This document shows positions 24,761 through 37,605 of a stretch of 64,000 bases of DNA, piece after piece; the stretch's first letter is position 1, and each line of letters starts with the position of its first letter. The notes under the pieces are model-generated. The model did no database searches. It was not told where the DNA came from and was given only the letters and a program-made list of their open reading frames with translations. The translations under genes and the position numbers were made by a program. Source of the stretch: Purpureocillium takamizusanense (Eukaryota; Ascomycota; Sordariomycetes; Hypocreales; Ophiocordycipitaceae); assembly GCF_022605165.1 (NCBI RefSeq), contig NC_063069.1, positions 1,178,001 to 1,242,000 of the forward strand, written 5' to 3'.

Positions 24761-26086
24761 TGCGCAGACGGTCAACCTGACGGACAGCACCTGCTGAGCT
24801 TCTCCCCGACAGGCTGTCGTTGGCATTCGAACAGCTTCACGATCTGAAAGCTTCTCGCATCCGCAAAGGAGGTTCTCAACAGATGAGGCCTCGGATCCAT
24901 GGTGTTCGAAGAATCTATGTTTAGTGCCTTGGATGTTAGGCAGAACATGTCCCGCAGCTGTTGCCCAGCTTCTACCAACCCCACAAGAGCAGGAGGAGGG
25001 GATTGAAGCGATTGGACCATGCCAGGGCGGTGATCGAATGAACTTGTAACCGATCCAATCATCTCGCCCAAGTCATACACCTTAGAAGTTTCTGAAGCGG
25101 GGCTGCTCTTCCCCAACCCCTTCTCCTTTTTCAAGGCTCCCCTTTACATCATCTCGAACAGCCCGTCCATCATCTCGAAGCCGTACATGTGGCAGAAATA
25201 GCTGCGCTGGTGCGCATGCAGTCGTGCTGCCGAACTTCTGCCGGCCGCACACTCGAGGTGGCATGCGCCAGCCTCGAGCATGGGCAAAGTGAGCTACATC
25301 AGCGCCTTGAGGCGCCGGAACGGCTGCAATATTGACCGCCAACGCAACCTATAGTGGCCGCCATCTATAGTAGCCACCATCTTCCGAACGATTCGGATTA
25401 TATTTTCCTGTCCGAAATCCGAACTAAGATTAGCTCGTTCTCTAGAATAGGTTAATTATGCTTTCTTCCGTAGAGATCGCGATCGCGAATTGTATACGCT
25501 TAGTGGGAGGCTTGATATCTAGAGGCTAGAAGTTTAGCGATAATGCAGCTAACACCCAGCCAACGGTTACCGACCCCGCCGCCGCATTCCGTGACCCGGA
25601 CGCCCGACTCGGCGCCCGTTCCCGCTCCCGGGCCCCGCCTTCCGCCCCCGAAAGCGGGACCCCGGACCATGTCTCACTCGAAACCACGGGCCAGGCATCC
25701 CAGCCCACGGGCCCAGCCAACGTGGCGCCTCGTCACCACCCAAATAGGCAGGCATCCTACAGGCACTTCCGTTCTAAGATGCGTGTTTGTGTTACCCAGG
25801 CTCGTTTCACGCCTGCACGTCTAAAAAATGAAAAAGCAAGTAGAAGAAAAGAAGGAAACGGCGCGAGACGGCGCCCGCGTCCCGTCACAAGTGATGCGTC
25901 TAAAAACCCAGAACCCTCCCTGTCCATCGGGGCGCCCCCCCTTTTTTTCTCATGCTTCGCGTCATTTTGTACTCGGTCACAAAAAAACTTCTCCTCGCAA
26001 TACTATATCCAAGGGAAATGAAGTCTCTGCACGTCGTCGGCTACCATACCAATGCCGCCTGGGCACCTCCCGCCGCCACCGTTGCC
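24761..26086. other. Intergenic stretch with possible gene remnant and an AT-richer patch
   Basis: On the - strand, 25134-24772 has a 120-codon open frame (hydrophilic, with a helical-looking EAGQQLRDMFCLTSKAL segment) preceded by another open frame at 25342-25082. I recognise neither and could not join them by a convincing intron, so they may be a decayed gene. From about 25345 to 25545 the base composition shifts towards A+T with no coding potential, and a GC-rich low-complexity patch follows at 25550-25720. Confidence 0.3.
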
Positions 26087-27996
26087 TCACCATCCAAATT
26101 TCTCGCAGTGAAGCTCCACGCTCGGCCCGTCCGACCGGATGCACCCTGCCGTCGTGTTCCTCACCTGCTTCATCAGCCCGGGGGGGCCGCATCCCAGCAC
26201 CAAGGCCCGCCTGTGTGCCGGCGTCTCGTCGACCGCGCGACGGATGAGGGCGCTGACGTCGGGCCTCTCGTACGTGATGGGGATGCCGCTGATTGTGCTG
26301 GGCGCGTCGCCGCTTGCCTCGAGGTGTTGCGGCTTGTCTGAACCAAGCGAGTTGCTTGACCTCTTCGATTGCACCTGCGCCGGTTCCTTCTCCAGCTTTG
26401 CGGCGTCGCTCATGGCGAGACCTGAGATTTCGGTGCTGCCCATTTCCGACGTTGGGGTGGCTGGTAGTGGGCTGACTGGCTGGGACAATGAATGCCTCGT
26501 CACGAACAGCCTCGCGTCCACGCGGTCGTCGTGCCTCAGCGTAGTCAGATGGTCTGCATACCATTCCAGGTACTCTGTCGACGAGTCAGCATGAGCACAG
26601 GCAAGCTTGAATGTCGGGCTCTGAGTTATTACTCACCGTGATGCCTGACCACCCAGACAAAGACAATGGCTCTGCTACTCTCATCACCCTGCAGCGTCTG
26701 GAGCATGTTGAGGGCCATGCCAAACGTGAAGCTAGCCCCGCTCCCTCCAGCCACGAGCACAACCGTATCGTACGCGGCGGGATTCGGGATCGTGCCGTAC
26801 GTCCCCTCCACCGACGCTCGGAGCGACGCGCCGGGGTGGGACACGGCGTACCGGTGCAGATCGCGCGTGAAGCCGTCGTGGGACGTCACCACAAACTCCA
26901 CCGGCCCCGTCGCCACAATCGTAAAGGGGTGCGTCTCGCAGGTCCGGATCCGGGGAAGCCACAGGAAGCAGTGCTTTCCCGACACGGCGCGGGCCGGGGG
27001 CTTGCCGAGCGTCACCCGCGTCGCGCCGTGGGATAGCGGCGTGAGCGTCGCGGAGTTGTTGACGCCAAACAGCAGCAGGCGAGCGAGGCGGAGCAGCCGG
27101 TCCATGGCCCAGAGCCCGGCCGCGACGAGCGTCATGATGATGGTCTTCTTGCCCAGGTCCGGCTGGTGCAAGCCGATCGCGACAATGGCCAGCACCCAAA
27201 AGGAGACGTGCACGCAGTAGAAGAGCTCGTACCACCAGCGCCTCACGACGGCCCCTGCGAAGGCAATGATGACGAGCGATATGCCCGCCACCATGCCGAA
27301 TCTTTCGCCAACCTCAAGGAGCCGTTCGGGTCGTCCGTCGTGTACAAAGTAGGAAGAGTAGCAGCTGGCGTGGACGATGATGAGTGTAATCATCATGTAG
27401 CCGGCGACCTGGTGCAACACGTTGAGGCGCTCATATGACCACGCCGTCAGGAACGCCAGCGGAGTGTTCTTCAGAGCCAGCACGATGAGGACGACCAAGT
27501 TGGCCAACGCAAGCCTATCCGAGTCAGCGGGCGATATTGGGTGGCTCAGTGTTTTGTCATCGGGCACTCACCACGCCGCCCTCGAGGCAATGTTGGTGAT
27601 CATCCCCATGTTCTTGTTGTCAATGTTTGTAAACATCGCGATGATGTTGATGGCGACATAGAGGCAGACGAGGCTCGCGTGGCCGACCGAAGGAAGACAC
27701 GGCACACTGTGAATCGATACACTCCGTATCTTTCTGCCTTTGATGTCAGTGACAACAACTTGATACACAAGTACCCGGGAGGAGTGTTGCTGCTCGTACC
27801 GAGAAAGTGATACCAGTCCCCCGGCCTTGACGGTTTGAGTCCTTCTCCCGGACAACTGCTGCCCGAGCCGTCGCACCATGTGGAACAGCGCAAAAAGGAC
27901 GGCAATTGCCAGCATCGAAAGAATATATGCCAGCGTCGACTCCTCGTTTAACCGCGTCCGCCTCATAAAGTCTGCACTTTGCCCATGTCCAGCCAT
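26087..27996 (-). CDS. Ferric reductase (FRE family) transmembrane oxidoreductase
   Basis: Membrane flavocytochrome that passes electrons from NADPH through FAD and two hemes to Fe(III) or Cu(II) outside the cell, part of reductive iron uptake. Exons in coding order: 27996-27800, 27733-27572, 27514-26637, 26574-26087, giving 574 residues with all junctions in frame. One TM lies near the N-terminus, then the ferric reductase domain with paired heme histidines (LHQ-X11-VH and VH-X12-LH, about 14 apart in two helices). The FAD-binding motif is ETHPFTIV; the NADP pyrophosphate region is VAGGSGASFTFGMAL, and the C-terminal nicotinamide region is VLGCGPPGLMKQV. A Ser/Glu/Lys-rich insert lies between the two NADP blocks. 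The first in-frame ATG is 27996, directly downstream of a (GAC)n repeat. I saw no obvious GATA-type iron regulator site in the first 200 bp upstream. No multicopper oxidase or permease partner is adjacent. Confidence 0.9.
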
Positions 27997-28730
27997 TTCG
28001 ACGACGACGACGACGACGACGACGAGGGAAACGCAAGTCTCGGGTCGATGGTTCGCTTCGTCCAACTTTTCGCGGATGGGCAGAGCAGCACGTTAAAAGA
28101 GATCGGGTGGTCCCTCGGGGAGCAATGGATCTCTACCAAGTACACCGATCGTCTCGGGCCGCGAGGCAGACCTCGCTTACCCCGGCCCCTGACGGGACGG
28201 TTCCGCAGGACAGAGTTTCGCGCTTCGCAGCTCAGCGCCGTATTTGGTGGTGCAGGCAGGCAGGAGTGGTGGAGCCGAGGAACTGCTATTCACAAATGCA
28301 GAAGGCGATGCCCAAACACGGCCCTGCCGCCCCCGGTTGAAATTCTACTCTTTCGAGGGGGATTCTTGCTTGTTTCCAGTCAGCTATGGCGCCACCGGAA
28401 AAAAGCAAGCGTACAAGGCGAGATGCGCAGACGGTAGGTCGATCGAGGCGTTTATCGAATCCGATGTCAGCTCCGAGACTGAGACAATACAGACTATGTC
28501 GTACATGTATATCCTCAAAAGGGGAGGAGGGGGGGGGTCTGTTATCGAGATGCGACAGGTCCCCCGTGCTTATATTATATGAATAGATGCCAATAGCTGC
28601 GGGCACACCACGGGGCGCGCGCGCATGGCATGCAAGGCATGCAAGGCCAAGGCAACGTCCCAGGGGGCGATCTTCAACAGGTTTCCTCTTGGGCTGCTGT
28701 AAAGGAAAGCACCGATTCTTCGACTGTTTC
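27997..28730. other. Upstream region of the ferric reductase with a (CGA)n tract
   Basis: A run of about nine CGA/GAC units sits at 27998-28025, immediately upstream of the ferric reductase start. No gene is recognised up to the AT-rich island. Confidence 0.5.
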
Positions 28731-29440
28731 GATAAAAACGTCGGGTATTTAAACGACCAATTATAAAGGAATACTAGTTTCCTCTTAAGGTAAGGTAAAG
28801 TACCGGATATATAAGAACGACATTAGAATCTCTTACGAAAGGAGATTCGAATGACATTTTTTATCAATTAATAGGATGATAATTAATAGAGAAAAGTCGA
28901 GTTAAAAGTCTACTCTTCTTGCTCATCATAAGAGAAACCTCGTCCTCTTGTAGATCATTGCGTACAAACGAAATTTAGGGGTCCGGAAGCCCCGGACTAA
29001 GAAGCTTAGCTTTCGGGCATTGACCTAGAGGTCTTATAAATTAGGTTGGTCGATCCGTACCTGATTTATTTAGCGTAAAAGGTGTAGATATTCTAGCTTA
29101 AAAAGCGGTGAGGGGGTGGCGAATGCTATAAACCTTCTTTTTCACTCTACGTAGCACTCTGCGATAATTTAGCGAATTTTACATTAATCGAGGTGTAATA
29201 ATATACACTTTAAATCCCACGAAAATAGTTATCTAATAATACTTATATTACTTATATATATATATATATATTTATTTATTACTATATATGTCTTTATTTT
29301 ATATATAAGTCTAGAGAGGCTAAGTAACTAGTACTTGCCTTCCCCTCCCCCCTAAAGCTATATTATAGAGTATAGTTTAATATGGATATATAAGTCTAAG
29401 TACTACTCTACTTTTAGCCCTTGTAACTGTCGGCATAATA
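28731..29440. other. AT-rich island, probably a decayed repeat
   Basis: Base composition switches sharply from GC-rich to strongly A+T-rich for about 700 bp and switches back. TA-rich runs are frequent (for example around 29253-29275), no open frame of note exists, and a near-perfect 12-bp inverted repeat forms a hairpin at 28821-28853. This is the pattern left by repeat-induced point mutation in ascomycete transposon remnants, but no transposase or LTR is recognisable. Confidence 0.6.
28821..28853. repeat. 12-bp inverted repeat (hairpin) in the AT-rich island
   Basis: Arms at 28821-28832 and 28842-28853 pair at 11 of 12 positions around a 9-base loop. Confidence 0.7.
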
Positions 29441-32317
29441 CACGAGGGACTTGGCATGCCTGCGAGGACACACATGTCCAGCCGGTGCCTGAGTTCGTGG
29501 AAGTCACCCACGGGCCGCGGCCGTGACAGCACAAGATGTGCACCGGGGATAGTCGCAGCGGGAGCCGAACGGGAGCAAGCACTTTGAGCCGACGTGGTGT
29601 CGTCCAGCCCAGAGAGATTCATGACCAGACGGCGCGCATCCCCCACCGGTGCGACGATGGTAGTAGTCGACGAGGAGGGCCCGGCCCGGCCCAGCTCAGC
29701 ATCCAGGGGAACGCGACCAACCCCCCACCAAATGGCCACCGGCGCATGTACGCTGTCAAGTTGCATTCTGGTTCTAGTCCTGTGACTAGTCAAGCTTTCA
29801 TGGTCAACAACGTGGCCGGTTCCATTCGTTGCTGGTCAGGTCGGTCGCTCTGGGAGCTGTCTATCATCGCCGCGGTTCGAATGTTCGTTGAGGAGGTTGC
29901 TTGGCTTATCTCAACACCCCCCCTCCCCCCCTTTCTTTCTTTCGCGGCGTAACCGATAGGTTACCGTTACACCACCGGCGACAGCACACAAACCCAGACG
30001 CGGGCTCGCGGCGCTGCAGTCTCGTTCAGGAACGACAGGCGTCGTCACCGGGGGGCCTTCTGTCAAAAGCCTCGTTATCGTGACACTAGTGTAGGCTTTC
30101 GTTATTCTTGTGTGCATCGTCACAGCAAGTCGGTCACTTGGAGGGGTTGTCCACTCCACCATTTCATCATGAGTGTTGAAGAATGGCGCCCACGGAGCCC
30201 TTCCTGGGCCTGAGATACGCCGAGCCGAGCATCCCCGCCAACGTGTCGATACCACCACCGCGAACGTGTCCGCTCGACAGTCGGCCCTGCCACGGCCGGC
30301 CAGGTTGCCTATCGAGAGGCGCCGGTGGGATAGAGTGGACGATCAGGAAAAGCAGGGCAGGGGTGGTCCCCGAATTGGCAGGACACAAACAGTGCAATAG
30401 GATAAGTGTGTCCTCTGGGAAGGAAGCAGTAGGGCCGTTACCACCCCATGCCCCGGCTTCTCCACACTTTCAACGTCCCATTACCGGCGGGCGCGAGTCC
30501 AGAGCTCATCATGCCACGGCGGGCCGCTGCGTGTGTGCATCCGCCACATAGTAACTTATGTCGTCGTCTCATCTCGTCTGCGGGAGCATGCCAAGGCAGC
30601 GGCCACGGGGGGCGTTGGACTTCAGCTACCATGCCGGTAGTAGTGCCACTCTGAACCATGTGGTCGCTTGCGGATGTGCCTCTCGGTGCAACGGTGCGCG
30701 CGTCATCGCGATGGCAATGGGCAGCGGGGGCCCCCGCGCCGCTTCCCCCCCTGTGGTGTTGCATGTGCGTGAAGCTGCCTGCACCCATCGCGACTGATGA
30801 TGACGGATGACTTAGACAGGAACCATGTCAGCAGGATGCCCCGACTGCCAAGACGGAGGGGATGGCTGCATGCGGACCGACCCACGGGGGAGGCACCGAG
30901 CAGGTACTGACAATGGGGTGGCCCGGCTTCCTGAGGCCCAGGAGATTGCCCTGATGAGCTCTCCCCCGCCCCGGCAGATGGGATCTCAGATGCGGCAACG
31001 CCCGTACGCCGTTTTTTTTTTGTGGTGGCTGAGCGACAGCTCTGATCTCGGGCATCACCACACAAGGCGCGCAAGCCAGGCCGTGGACGTGACACGAAAC
31101 AGAGTTCATTCCACTCACTCACAGCTGACCAAAGCCATGATCGAGTCGTCCACTCCTCACTCCCCTCATCCGCCGCCGTGGCCGACGATCCTCCGCAAAG
31201 GTCTGCAGGGCCGGCCGCTTCATGGCCAGTTTGGCGGGCGTCATCAGAGACCAAACAAAGGGCGACGACGGGACAGCCTCGAGCCACGGGGTCGATGTTA
31301 CGTTGGAAGGAGGAATGAAGAAAGAAATGTCGCCCCGACGTTCCCCCATCAGGGGGGGGCAAGGCAAGACAGGCGGAACGAACAACAAAAGGCAGCTCGT
31401 CGTGCTAGTGCGCATGAGCAAGTTTGGTTGAGAGGTTACATCATGGGCAGGGGGAGTGACGGCGGCGCCCCCCCGTGTGTGTCGGGCGCACGATAGCGGG
31501 GAACCTGGGCTACGCGGGGGACCAGCGGCTACGTTCCAGGTACCCCGCCATCTAAGCTGCGACAGGGTGCGCGCCGCCGCCTATCGCAAGGTTGATGATG
31601 AGCCACCACTTGGGGCCGATGCCACCACCGCCACCATCAGCACCACCACCACCACGCGAAACTTCCTTTCCCCAGACTTGGGACATGCACCATGCAATGT
31701 AGTCACCTGCCGCATATGTATGTGCTGCCACACACAACTTACGGGGACGCATCTGTCGTGGCGCGCGCGGCGGTGGGGGCTGGCTGGATGGCTTGGTGAA
31801 TCAACACCAGCCCAAGATTGTCAGGACTCAGAACTCCAGAGTCACCACCAAAATCTTACGTTCAGGGACAGACTGCATGGGTGCCATAGACTAGCCGTTT
31901 CAGGGGAATGTTTTCCTATGGGCCATACACGCTGCATGGCTCGTTCTTCACGAGTTCACACGGCATCCAGTCTACTGCATGCACGCGAGGAAACAGTCAC
32001 CGCACACGCCATCATTTTTATTCGTGGATATGCGGCCCGCCATTGACAACTACCAAGGTACTATCTGCACCATAGTCCGAACCTTGCATAGTAAGAGCCT
32101 TTATATCCCTTTCCCCGGGGAGCCCTGTCTCTGTGCTGCGCCGCGGGGGGGGGCCTGCTTATCGATCGCGAAAGTCTACACCGGCTAGTAGCACCTCTCC
32201 GTCGAGGCCCCCGTGCCTACCGCTTAGCTGTCATATCTTTGCCCACGGGGAGTCACGTCTGTATGCCGTGCTAGGGGTAGTGGGGGGGAGAAGCTACTCA
32301 TCGGCCACGACAGAGGC
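29441..32317. other. Intergenic stretch without a recognised gene
   Basis: Open frames here are short, overlapping, rich in Gly/Pro/Arg/Ser and without domains. Short homopolymer runs of C, G and T are frequent. I see no tRNA or other RNA gene. Confidence 0.45.
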
Positions 32318-32605
32318 CTACGCCCGTGGCAGCGGCTTCTCCGCACCGTCCTCCGACTCCTGCCTGCAATCCGCCTGGACGAGTTGCCCCTCACGCTTCA
32401 GACCCGGCAGCTTGTTCTCATACGCCTTGATGATCACCTCGTCCGCGAGGAAGTATGCCTCGCTGAACTTTTGTTGCGCCATGAGCTGGCGGCAGCGCTT
32501 GAGGATGCTCCTGCACTCGTCCTCGACCTTGATGATCGCCTTGTCCTGCTTGGTCTCCTCCGCGCTGCCGCTGGCGGCCCCGGTGGTCTGCTTCGCGTTG
32601 CTCAT
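32318..32605 (-). CDS. Small hypothetical helical protein
   Basis: 95 residues from the ATG at 32605. The product is hydrophilic and predicted helical: a Ser/Ala-rich N-terminus, a charged helix (KAIIKVEDECRSILKRCRQL), then FSEAYFLADEVIIKAYENK and a polar tail. Composition is protein-like and free of repeats, unlike the spurious frames around it, and the ATG follows a short purine-poor leader. I do not recognise a family. An upstream in-frame ATG at 32614 would add three residues. Confidence 0.45.
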   Translation of the reverse strand: MSNAKQTTGAASGSAEETKQDKAIIKVEDECRSILKRCRQLMAQQKFSEAYFLADEVIIKAYENKLPGLKREGQLVQADCRQESEDGAEKPLPRA

Positions 32606-34314
32606 TTTTGGCAAAGCTTGAAGAAATCTGAGAGTGCTGTGTGGTGTTTGGCGAGTGGAGTTGGGTTGGTGGAATGAACTTTGCTGGCGAAGTGGTCAAA
32701 GTGGTGGTGACGGTGGTGTTGAAGATGATGTCTTCAGTGGATTGTAAGTCGATATGCGCTTCAGCCTCCATCCTATATAGCAGAGACGATTGATTGCCTC
32801 ATGCTTTGTTCAGCTGGGGAATCCTGAACTCCCAGTCGCAGTAGAGCAGTGGCTTTGACACACGCAGCCTTGGTGTTGGGTCCTTTACTGCGAACATGTC
32901 TATAGAGGGCATTGTCGTCGCTTTCTCTTTTAGCATTTGCCTTTGTGCGTGGGTGGTTCAAAGACATGTTCTGACCCCGAGCTTGCCAATGAACTTGAGT
33001 TCCTTGAGCACGGTCGCAATTGACATCTATACAACCATGATGACCCAAAGAGTGGCTGGCCAAGGTGTCCTCATCATTCGACGCGAACGCAGCGTGCAGG
33101 AGCCGCGCTGTGTTTGAACGGTGTAGGGGTAATCAAGCAGTGCAACTCTCGGTCCCCCCTACTCACCATTTCACAACATACACGTTTTCCCATGATCTTT
33201 GTTGCGACTTGCGGAGCTCCTCACCAGTGTTCGTCCAGTCCTCAGAACAAAAGTTCCCAGGTCCTCCGTGTCTTCACCAGCGGATCAGGCCGGGGCATGA
33301 ACCCAGGACATCACCGGAGCGCGACATCATCACGTCGCAGCCCTTCTTTCCAGCGGCCTTCTTTGACAATCTTAAGCGTTGCGCCGACAATGTGTGCTGC
33401 AAAGATTCGCGCCGATGACAACAATACTGCTGTTGCTCTCTGTGAGCTCTCATCCAAACGGGACTGCCATAGTGATGGTTGATGATGACAGCTACGCATG
33501 AGACCTCGTCGGGCGCCCGGCTCACACGACCAAAGACCCTACCTAGCCCCCGCACGGAGCCAGCACAGGTGACACCATTGCCCGCGGGCATAGACGAGAT
33601 GGGCGCTCGTGCCCGTCGCCTCCATCATGTCCCAGCTTCCCATATAGAGTGAGGCATCTCATCTCATCCCAAGTCATGACCCTCATCCCAGCGCCTGCGG
33701 TTCAAGGCTACGTACACCGGCAGAGGCCTACTAGGCGTAACTCTACTAACAGATGGGGGATCGCGGCGCCCTTTCCGCAGCTAGAATTTTCTTTAGCTAC
33801 GACTCAGGCTACTGCCAACTCATCATCTTCACCGGCTCACTGGTCTTGTCCCTGTTTTGTGGTTGGGGTTTGCGTCGAGGCATGGCATGGCCGTCTCCCC
33901 AGCTGTATCACCGCGAATCGCTGCACATGGGTTGAAGTAGCCGGATCCCACAAGGCACACAGTCTTTCAGCTGGTCGTCTGACGTACGTACGAAGTATTT
34001 GCTGCCCGTCCTTGAGCTCGAGACATGCATGGGGCGGGCACGCACAAGTCGTGTATCCCGAGGCAAAGTGGGACCCTCATGGACGCACACCGCCACGAAG
34101 CCAGGCATGCCGTCAGCTCCATCGTCGTACAACCCCGACACGATCCGAAGTCCCAAAAGACTACCCCCCCGGTATCAAGCCATCGCACGCGCAACTATCA
34201 TTCTTAGCCTCCAACGCCATCGATACGCTTGCATTCGTCGATCATATCACCCAGCGAGCAAACACCAGCCCGGCTTGGCAGGCGGGCCGCTCTCGTCCTC
34301 AGCCGTCGTCCGTG
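32606..34314. other. Intergenic stretch without a recognised gene
   Basis: No supported gene. A copy of the GTACGAAGTA motif lies at 33988-33997. Confidence 0.45.
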
Positions 34315-35593
34315 CTACCACAGCATATCGCTATCCACCAGACCCGGTTGCGCATGGCTCTTACGTTCTGACCTGCCACTGTGCCGCTTACTCGTCGCTA
34401 TTGTCGACCTCGGGGAGGGAGCCCGAGGGCTCGGAGGCTTATGGCTTGGCCGCGGTGTGGCCGGAAGGCCCGCCGAGCCTGAGCCTGAGCCTGAGCCTTG
34501 GTGAGGGGAGTCCAAGTTTCGATTCGGTCCGCGAGATCGCGCCGGGAACTGTTGTCGTATGTTTGGCTCGTACGCAAAATGCGTTCTGTGAGTGAATGGC
34601 GAGGTTTGCAGCGGCAGATGCATCGGCTGCTTCGCCCTGCGAGGTGACGTATCGTCCCACGACGAGCCGTACGCGATGCCTGGATGGAACACGGCGAGGA
34701 GAATGCAGACAACGAGGGGGGCCGCGCCGTTGACCACCATGAAAGCCCTTTCGCTCTGGAATAGGTCTCCCTCTATGCCGCCGGCCATCTCTATTACGCG
34801 ATAGACCGAGCAGGCCAGGAGAAGGGCCGTAGATACTTCCAAGCCTGCTCACAGCGTCAGTCAAGGCTCGTTGTTGATGCTCCGCCATCGAGTTGGTACC
34901 TCTCAGGAATCGACAAAACCTGTTTGACAGGTACACGCAAACGTAACTCTCGTCTGGAACCCGCCGACTTGAGTTCAGCTTCATTGTGAACCAGAAATAC
35001 AGCACAGATGCCGCGAACAACGCGATAGACTGCACGGCGAGGCCGCCCGCCACGATACTGACACTCTGCGGTCGCTGGAATCAGTCAGCAGCCATCGTGG
35101 GTGCGTAGAGCCCAAGTCCCAAACTCACAGGCACATCCTTGAAGCCATAGGCCACGAACAAGACGCCAACCAGCTCGATGACCAGGGCCACGCAAGTCAG
35201 GCCACAAAGGCCAGCCTCGGCAATGGCAGGGCTGCACGGACTCAGGTGGGTGCCATAGACGACGAGCACATGGGGCAAGATGATGAAAACGGCCGCAGTC
35301 ATGAGCGTTGGACCCAAAACGGTGCCGAGCAGCGACAAGGTAAAGTAGGTTTGGCTTGCTCTGTCTCCGTGAAGGAGCACGCGCCCCGCAAACCCCACGA
35401 CGTCGAAGGCGAGGCCCGTTGCCAAGACGGCAGAGAAGTATGGCGTCCGGAATAGGTAGCCCATGTATAAGGTTATGGGCACAAGCAAGCAGAATAGAGC
35501 CAGCAGGATCGCGTTGCCCGCAATGCTAGGGCTGTAGGATAGGTAGCCACCGTCGACGGGGCACGAGATGCCGCACTCGCCAGCCATTATCAT
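34315..35593 (-). CDS. RTA1-like seven-transmembrane protein
   Basis: Fungal lipid-translocating exporter/RTA1 family, plasma-membrane or vacuolar proteins with seven TM helices linked in yeast to resistance to toxic lipids or sphingoid bases. Exons in coding order: 35593-35129, 35074-34900, 34844-34315, giving 389 residues. Family features: YSPSIAGNAILLALFCLL at TM1, FDVVGFAGRVLL in TM3, LLGTVLGPTLMTAAVFIILP in TM4, a CSVYRVIEMAGG segment (equivalent to the conserved R--E-) formed just after the second splice, and VFHPG in TM7. The C-terminal tail is about 110 residues, with a GSGSGSGS run and Ser/Pro/Arg-rich sequence. ATGs at 35593 and 35587 are equally plausible starts. The substrate is unknown. 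Confidence 0.87.
34474..34500. repeat. (GAGCCT)n hexanucleotide repeat coding for Gly-Ser
   Basis: About four tandem GAGCCT units on the + strand encode the alternating Gly-Ser run in the RTA1-like protein tail. Confidence 0.75.
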
Positions 35594-37567
35594 GGCCACT
35601 AGTCGAGGCGTTCATGTTCAGAGCGAGTGGGCGTAAAGATCAAAGGGGTCAATAATAAGGCCCTCGCGGTGGACTAAGGTTATATCCCACGAGCACTCCA
35701 CCTCGTCCATTACAACACGGCAGGGGAGGCTCCGCGCAGGAGTAGCAGCAGCAGCAGCAGCAGCAGCATGCCTCCCCATCCATGTCTGCGGCGGTCCTTG
35801 CTGGATACGGGCCCAAGACGGGAGCTTTCCTGGGTGGGTTGGTCTGACAATCCCAGACCGTAGGAGCCCAGCTGGTTGATTTGGGCTTGCACCGCACATG
35901 AGTGACTCAAGAGCCAATGATGTCCGAGACAAAGTTTGTGTAACGACATGTGTTGGGTACAAGGAGAGTTCCGTTGTCGCAGTGGCAAACGGGAGTGCGG
36001 ACGTAGACAACCGACAGGACGGAGGAGGCAAGGGGGGAGGGGGAGGGGGGGGGGGGAGGATAAGTGACGATCAAAACAACGAGGGGAGGGGTCGAGGTCC
36101 CGACAGTATGGTTCAACCGTCGCCTAGCAAGACCAGGTCCACTCATGAGCCAGCTCCCTGGTCTTGATTCGGCAATACAAAGTAATGCGGCGGGAAAACT
36201 GGTGCTGCGATAGAAGCGTGACTGGCGAGCGTCACAACAGAGCAATGTGCAGAGTCACTTCAAGTGGGCATCAGGAGCCGAGGAGACCTAGCATGGCGCA
36301 GAAAGTTGGATGTGCGAGGTAGCATCGAAGGGGCAGCAGCGCCAATCACGAGAGCGACTGCGTGCCGCGACGACGCTGCACGAATGCATATGCGGGTGCT
36401 GGTCAGGAAATACGCCTGGTGTTGGTTGTCAAAGGAAGGCCATGATGGATGCCATCAACTCCCACGCAGCCGGCCCCCAGGAATCGGGGCCAGTGGTCCG
36501 GATACAAACCACATCACGGAACAGGACATGGTCGACGATTATCTTCGGCATCTTCGGGGCTGTGTTACGGAGCCGGGTCAAGGTGCCGGGTGGGGGCTGG
36601 TTCAACGGGCTTCTGCAGGCTCGTCGCCGTCGGCGCGCCGGAGGTGAGCTCAATCTGGAGTGATTTCAGCATGGACCAGGGAGGCGGCCGCGACAACGCG
36701 GCAGGGCTGCAGGCTTGTGACGGTGTGAAAGGGGAAACGATTTGCGCGTACCGACCAACAGATGCTACCCGGGCCAGACGGCGGTCGAGGACTCGTCACG
36801 GGCGGTACGTGTGCTGGCGAACCGGTCTCGTCGGGCTCCAGACGACGCGGCGCGTGGTTGAGCATGTTCTGGCCTGGCATGGCATGGCATGGCACGGACG
36901 GTCGCCTGTCAACCAAAAGCACCAAGTTCATCCCATGTGGCCATGTGTGACGACGGCAGTTGATGGAGGGACCGGCCCAACGGCGAGGGACATGGGTATC
37001 GTTTAGTGGGCGCTCCAGGAGTGGACGAACTGCGAAGCCACTCTGACTGACTCTGGGACCAAGGGCAGGTGGCCTGCGCAAGTGAGGGCAGGATGTTGGC
37101 CGGAAGCATGATGCACAGCAGGCCGGACTGAGAAGCTGCCGATAGTCGAGAGGGTGTGTGCATGCGCAAGCACGGAGGAGGTCCCCTGCGGTGTAACATG
37201 GATGTCCCGGCTCGGATGCTCTGCTTCGTATGTACTTTGTACTAGGTAGTTCGTACTCTGTAGATTATTAGCCGCCCGCGGCTGCCTCGGCCGTCGGAGA
37301 CGGGACGGCCGGGGGCAGTGAAACAGAGACGAACTGGTGATGTGCTTCAGATCCTGTCCCGCGTTTCGCGGTGTGTTCGGCGCGATCAACAAGGCGCGGC
37401 ACACGCGTCAGATGAAAATTCGGCGCCTCAGCCAAATCCCCAGAGTGTCTGTTGCATCGTCAAAATGGCACACTGACTTTGGAGGTGGGACGGGCCGCTT
37501 GGCGAGGGCAAAGTCCTGGCTCTGCTGGCGACTCCGACGATACTTGGGAGATACTCTCCCTCTCTCC

Positions 37568-37605
<38 letters not shown>

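Noticed and set aside
27997..28065. Poly-Val N-terminal extension of the ferric reductase
   Set aside because: The open frame upstream of 27996 lacks an ATG and is produced by a GAC/GTC repeat.
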